In this document: piece by piece, positions 6,382-8,140 of the stretch
Position numbering within the stretch: position 1 is the first letter of the stretch
Layout of the letters: each line of letters opens with the position of its first letter
Assembly: GCA_021106655.1 (NCBI GenBank)
Contig: JAIOTT010000160.1
Span: forward strand, 1-8,140
Reading direction: 5' to 3'
DNA from: Bacteroidales bacterium
GTDB taxonomy: Bacteria; Bacteroidota; Bacteroidia; Bacteroidales; SMBSF77
DNA: 8,140 bases
The notes under the pieces: model-generated
The model's input: the letters and a program-made list of their open reading frames with translations, nothing else
Database searches by the model: none
Told to the model about the DNA's origin: nothing
Made by a program: the position numbers and the translations under genes

Positions 6382-7138
6382 ATCGCACCCTCTTCATATT
6401 CTGCTGCGAAAAGAAACCATCTGCAATATTTGTGTTGAATTTTATTGTATTAATAATGACTATTGTTTTATGTCCTGGATCATCCTCAGGAATAATCTCC
6501 ATATAGGTGGGGATCTTCCTGTCGTCCATCATTTTTATTTCCGAGGCTGTTTCGGTTTTAACAAGGTATCCATCCTCATCAAAATATGTCGATTTAAGTT
6601 GAAGAAATTCCTCTTTGCTCACCCATGTAATGATATTCCCCCAAACTCCAGCTGCGTCTTCTTTCTGGATCAGCTTTATTTTATAACATTCGTTGCCGGA
6701 AATAGTTTCATCTCCGATTATGGTATGAATATAATCAACAACAATAGATGACTCTTTCAGGATATCATCATTAGTATAATCTGAGCCCATCCACCCTTGT
6801 GATAACATTGAAGGCGGTATTTTGACTAATCTGGAAATATTTGGTATCCAGTTCCACATTTCAGTATCTCTTTTGAGGAAAGTTTGACCTTTTTCTTTTG
6901 CCGGTGCAGTGATCAGTGTTAAAGAATATTTTCTATCTTTTTCCCATGACCTGAATGTAACTGTTCTTTCCCATGTTGGCCTTACGATCTTCATGGTGAT
7001 TGTAGATTCACTGCTAGTACCCCGCATTTTATTGTCTGCTTTTACAATAATTTCTTTTGCAGAAAGGTTTTGTGCATCCATCTGAAGTAGGGGTGATGCA
7101 AGGATTACGCAGATTAGGATGGTTTTGATTTGTTTCAT
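6380..7138 (-). CDS. Periplasmic LolA-like outer-membrane lipoprotein-sorting protein
   Basis: The 252-residue product has a type I signal peptide (residues 1 to about 22, MKQIKTILICVILASPLL...MDA, cleaved before QN; no lipobox cysteine), so it should be soluble in the periplasm. The mature part resembles the LolA-like family often annotated as outer membrane lipoprotein-sorting protein (COG2834; the TP0789-like LolA_like domain). The diagnostic block is residues 94-125: MWNWIPNISRLVKIPPSML, then SQGWMGSDYTNDD. The family has a half-open beta-barrel fold that can shield acyl chains. The ending FFSQQNMKRVR also fits the family. Next to two LolC/E-type permeases and a LolD-type ATPase, it is the likely carrier that takes cargo from the inner-membrane complex across the periplasm. 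It is probably not the housekeeping LolA, because it belongs to a regulated cluster and to a distinct subfamily. The start is the ATG at 7136-7138. Confidence 0.9.
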   Translation of the reverse strand: MKQIKTILICVILASPLLQMDAQNLSAKEIIVKADNKMRGTSSESTITMKIVRPTWERTVTFRSWEKDRKYSLTLITAPAKEKGQTFLKRDTEMWNWIPNISRLVKIPPSMLSQGWMGSDYTNDDILKESSIVVDYIHTIIGDETISGNECYKIKLIQKEDAAGVWGNIITWVSKEEFLQLKSTYFDEDGYLVKTETASEIKMMDDRKIPTYMEIIPEDDPGHKTIVIINTIKFNTNIADGFFSQQNMKRVR

Positions 7139-7159
7139 AAGTATTAGTTTTATATTAAA

Positions 7160-7207
7160 AAATGACTAAAATTTTAGTCATTTGAAATTCTAGCTCATTT
7201 TAGTCAC
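7160..7207. repeat. 24-bp perfect palindrome and partial copy upstream of the LolA-like gene
   Basis: Positions 7160-7183 are AAATGACTAAAA followed by its exact reverse complement. A partial copy (CTCATTTTAGTCAC) lies at 7194-7207, just before the stop codon of the regulator gene (7212-7214). The palindrome ends 21 bases from the ATG of the LolA-like gene and shares its centre with the 6336-6353 palindrome. It is a candidate operator or a dispersed repeat; no TAnnTTTG box is visible beside it. Confidence 0.8.
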
Positions 7208-7211
7208 TTTC

Positions 7212-7787
7212 TTAAGCAAATTTCTCAATAATTATCTTTTTAATTTCTTCTAAAGGAAAAAACTCCGGGGCTAATATATATCCTAAGGATACACCGTCAA
7301 TGACTGCTCCAAAAGTATAAGCCATAATTTCTGGATTTTTAATATTTTTAATTTTATAATATCCACATACAATCTTATCGTATTCTATCATGGCTTCTGA
7401 AAAGATCTTTTTATATAATGCTTCAAATCCTGGCTGAAACATCAATGAATAGTAAAGCTTCCAATATTTTTTATCAGTTTGTACTGAATCAAAAATCTTA
7501 TCGATAAGTTCTATAAATTCCTCTTTTGTATCAAGAATACCATCATCAGGGACCATCATTTCCATCATTTTTGAAAATCCATCTCTAATAACAGCTTCAA
7601 GTAGTTCCTCTTTACCGGAATAATAGTTATATATCAAACCTTTAGAAATACCAGCATTTTTTGATATCTTACTAATGGTAGAATTATGATATCCTTCTGT
7701 AGCAAACAGTTCAAGTGCGACATCAAGTATGAGAGCTTTTTTCTCTTCTCTGATTGTTTCGAATTGTTCCTTAGACCTTGGCGCCAT
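7212..7787 (-). CDS. TetR/AcrR-family transcriptional regulator
   Basis: The 191-residue protein has the usual TetR size. The N-terminal DNA-binding domain spans about residues 13-62: LILDVALELFATEGYHNST, then ISKISKNAGISKG and LIYNYYSGKEELLEAVI, the classic helix-turn-helix with the conserved YNYYxxKEEL segment. The remaining two thirds is an alpha-helical ligand and dimer domain with no recognisable ligand signature. I chose the ATG at 7785-7787. The in-frame TTG at 7848-7850 adds 21 residues that are only translated tandem repeat and do not resemble a TetR N terminus. It is the first gene of the co-oriented cluster, 73 bases ahead of the LolA-like gene, so it probably represses that cluster and itself. 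TetR proteins beside export systems usually respond to the exported or membrane-active compound; the ligand here is unknown. Confidence 0.95.
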   Translation of the reverse strand: MAPRSKEQFETIREEKKALILDVALELFATEGYHNSTISKISKNAGISKGLIYNYYSGKEELLEAVIRDGFSKMMEMMVPDDGILDTKEEFIELIDKIFDSVQTDKKYWKLYYSLMFQPGFEALYKKIFSEAMIEYDKIVCGYYKIKNIKNPEIMAYTFGAVIDGVSLGYILAPEFFPLEEIKKIIIEKFA

Positions 7788-7807
7788 TATATTAATCTTA
7801 GCTGACC

Positions 7808-7865
7808 GTTGTGTGTTACGGGTTTCGTGTTGCGAGTTAATAACCTGCAACCCGTAACCCGAAAC
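7808..7865. repeat. Converging 7-bp repeats (GTTnCGn) in the leader of the regulator gene
   Basis: On the plus strand, units GTTGTGT, GTTACGG, GTTTCGT, GTTGCGA and GTTAATA (7808-7842) are followed by the inverted units CTGCAAC, CCGTAAC and CCGAAAC (7845-7865). The two halves can pair around GTTGC/GCAAC. The array lies between the predicted transcription start (about 7882) and the ATG, so it would be a hairpin-forming 5' leader. Confidence 0.75.
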
Positions 7866-7871
7866 ATTCTT

Positions 7872-7891
7872 TTGACTGAACGACCGGTCAA
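7872..7891. promoter_or_regulatory. Candidate TetR operator
   Basis: TTGACTGAACGACCGGTCAA is an imperfect 20-bp palindrome: 7 of 10 positions pair, with outer TTGAC and GTCAA. It contains the perfect core GACCGGTC at 7882-7889. It overlaps the last bases of the -7 box and the expected transcription start of the regulator gene, the usual place for a self-repressing TetR protein. Confidence 0.6.
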
Positions 7892-7920
7892 AGATAATAT
7901 ATATAAATTGAACTTGTCAA
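7889..7920 (-). promoter_or_regulatory. Bacteroidota-type promoter of the regulator gene and perhaps the whole cluster
   Basis: On the minus strand, TTG (7920-7918, within TTGAC) is followed after 21 bases by TATCTTTG (7896-7889). This matches the TTG-N17-23-TAnnTTTG consensus known for Bacteroidota. Transcription would start near 7882, about 95 bases before the ATG of the regulator. Confidence 0.6.
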
Positions 7921-8038
7921 GTATTTTTGCAATTATTTTTTTAATGTATTGTAATGGGTTGTAAAAGAGAGTCTTTGCTAGTAGCAATATTTCGCACTGA
8001 AGCTTCCATCATAAATTGCAACTGGATTTACAGACTGT

Positions 8039-8140
8039 GTGAAAACGAAAGACACAAATCAAGTTCTATATTTTATTGAAAATGTTAACAAGTTTATAAT
8101 AACTGAATTGACACATACCTTTCCTAAACCTGGAATTTTA
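8039..8140 (+). other. Weak open frame at the right edge, possibly the start of a plus-strand gene
   Basis: From a GTG at 8039 the plus strand stays open for 34 codons to the window end (VKTKDTNQVLYFIENVNKF..., then IITELTHTFPKPGIL). An in-frame stop lies 27 bases or so upstream and there is no ATG or Shine-Dalgarno. The composition is protein-like, but the stretch is too short to judge and I recognise no family. The rest of 7921-8140 shows nothing beyond the promoter; the minus strand there is interrupted by stops. Confidence 0.2.

Noticed and set aside
7788..7850. Extended N terminus of the TetR regulator from a TTG at 7848-7850
   Set aside because: The 21 extra residues are translated 7-bp repeat, and the start is a TTG inside it. 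The ATG at 7785-7787 gives a standard TetR N terminus and length.
7788..7987. Small minus-strand open frame upstream of the regulator
   Set aside because: It crosses the predicted promoter, operator and repeat leader. The translation is low complexity and has no family resemblance.

Overview
The window looks like chromosomal DNA of an AT-rich member of the Bacteroidota, probably an environmental lineage near the Bacteroidales. Three things support this. The secreted protein at the left edge carries a type IX secretion C-terminal motif (EQNYPNPF). A candidate promoter has a TAnnTTTG -7 box. Five of the six complete genes lack a Shine-Dalgarno sequence. No rRNA, tRNA, CRISPR array, transposase or phage gene is visible.

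All convincing genes are on the minus strand. Read in the direction of transcription (high to low coordinates) they are: a TetR/AcrR regulator (7212-7787), a periplasmic LolA-like protein (6380-7138), two different LolC/E-type ABC permeases (5034-6257 and 3653-4963), a LolD/MacB-type ATPase (2735-3418), an outer-membrane beta-barrel protein (1462-2637) and, after a 400-base gap, a Ycf48-type seven-blade propeller protein with a T9SS sorting domain that runs off the window (1-1061). The first six genes together supply an inner-membrane extractor, a soluble hydrophobic-cargo carrier and an outer-membrane end point. They form a candidate accessory Lol-like lipoprotein or lipid export route under one regulator. 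The parts are inferred from family resemblance; the cargo is unknown.

The regulator has a likely autoregulatory site. A TGAC-N10-GTCA inverted repeat lies over the -7 box of a TTG-N21-TAnnTTTG promoter. Perfect palindromes with the same TGAC-N10-GTCA skeleton occur on both sides of the LolA-like gene, so they may be further operators, although they also sit in repeat-like sequence.

Every gap between the genes is filled with short AT-rich repeats of a different kind: 7-bp tandem arrays kept in register, a 16-bp duplication, palindromes, and a CACAAAG-type inverted repeat present twice. Several start exactly at a stop or start codon, and one supplies the last codons of a permease. Two apparent upstream TTG starts also lie inside such repeats and were rejected in favour of downstream ATG codons.

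The right edge (7921-8140) is intergenic apart from a weak open frame on the plus strand.
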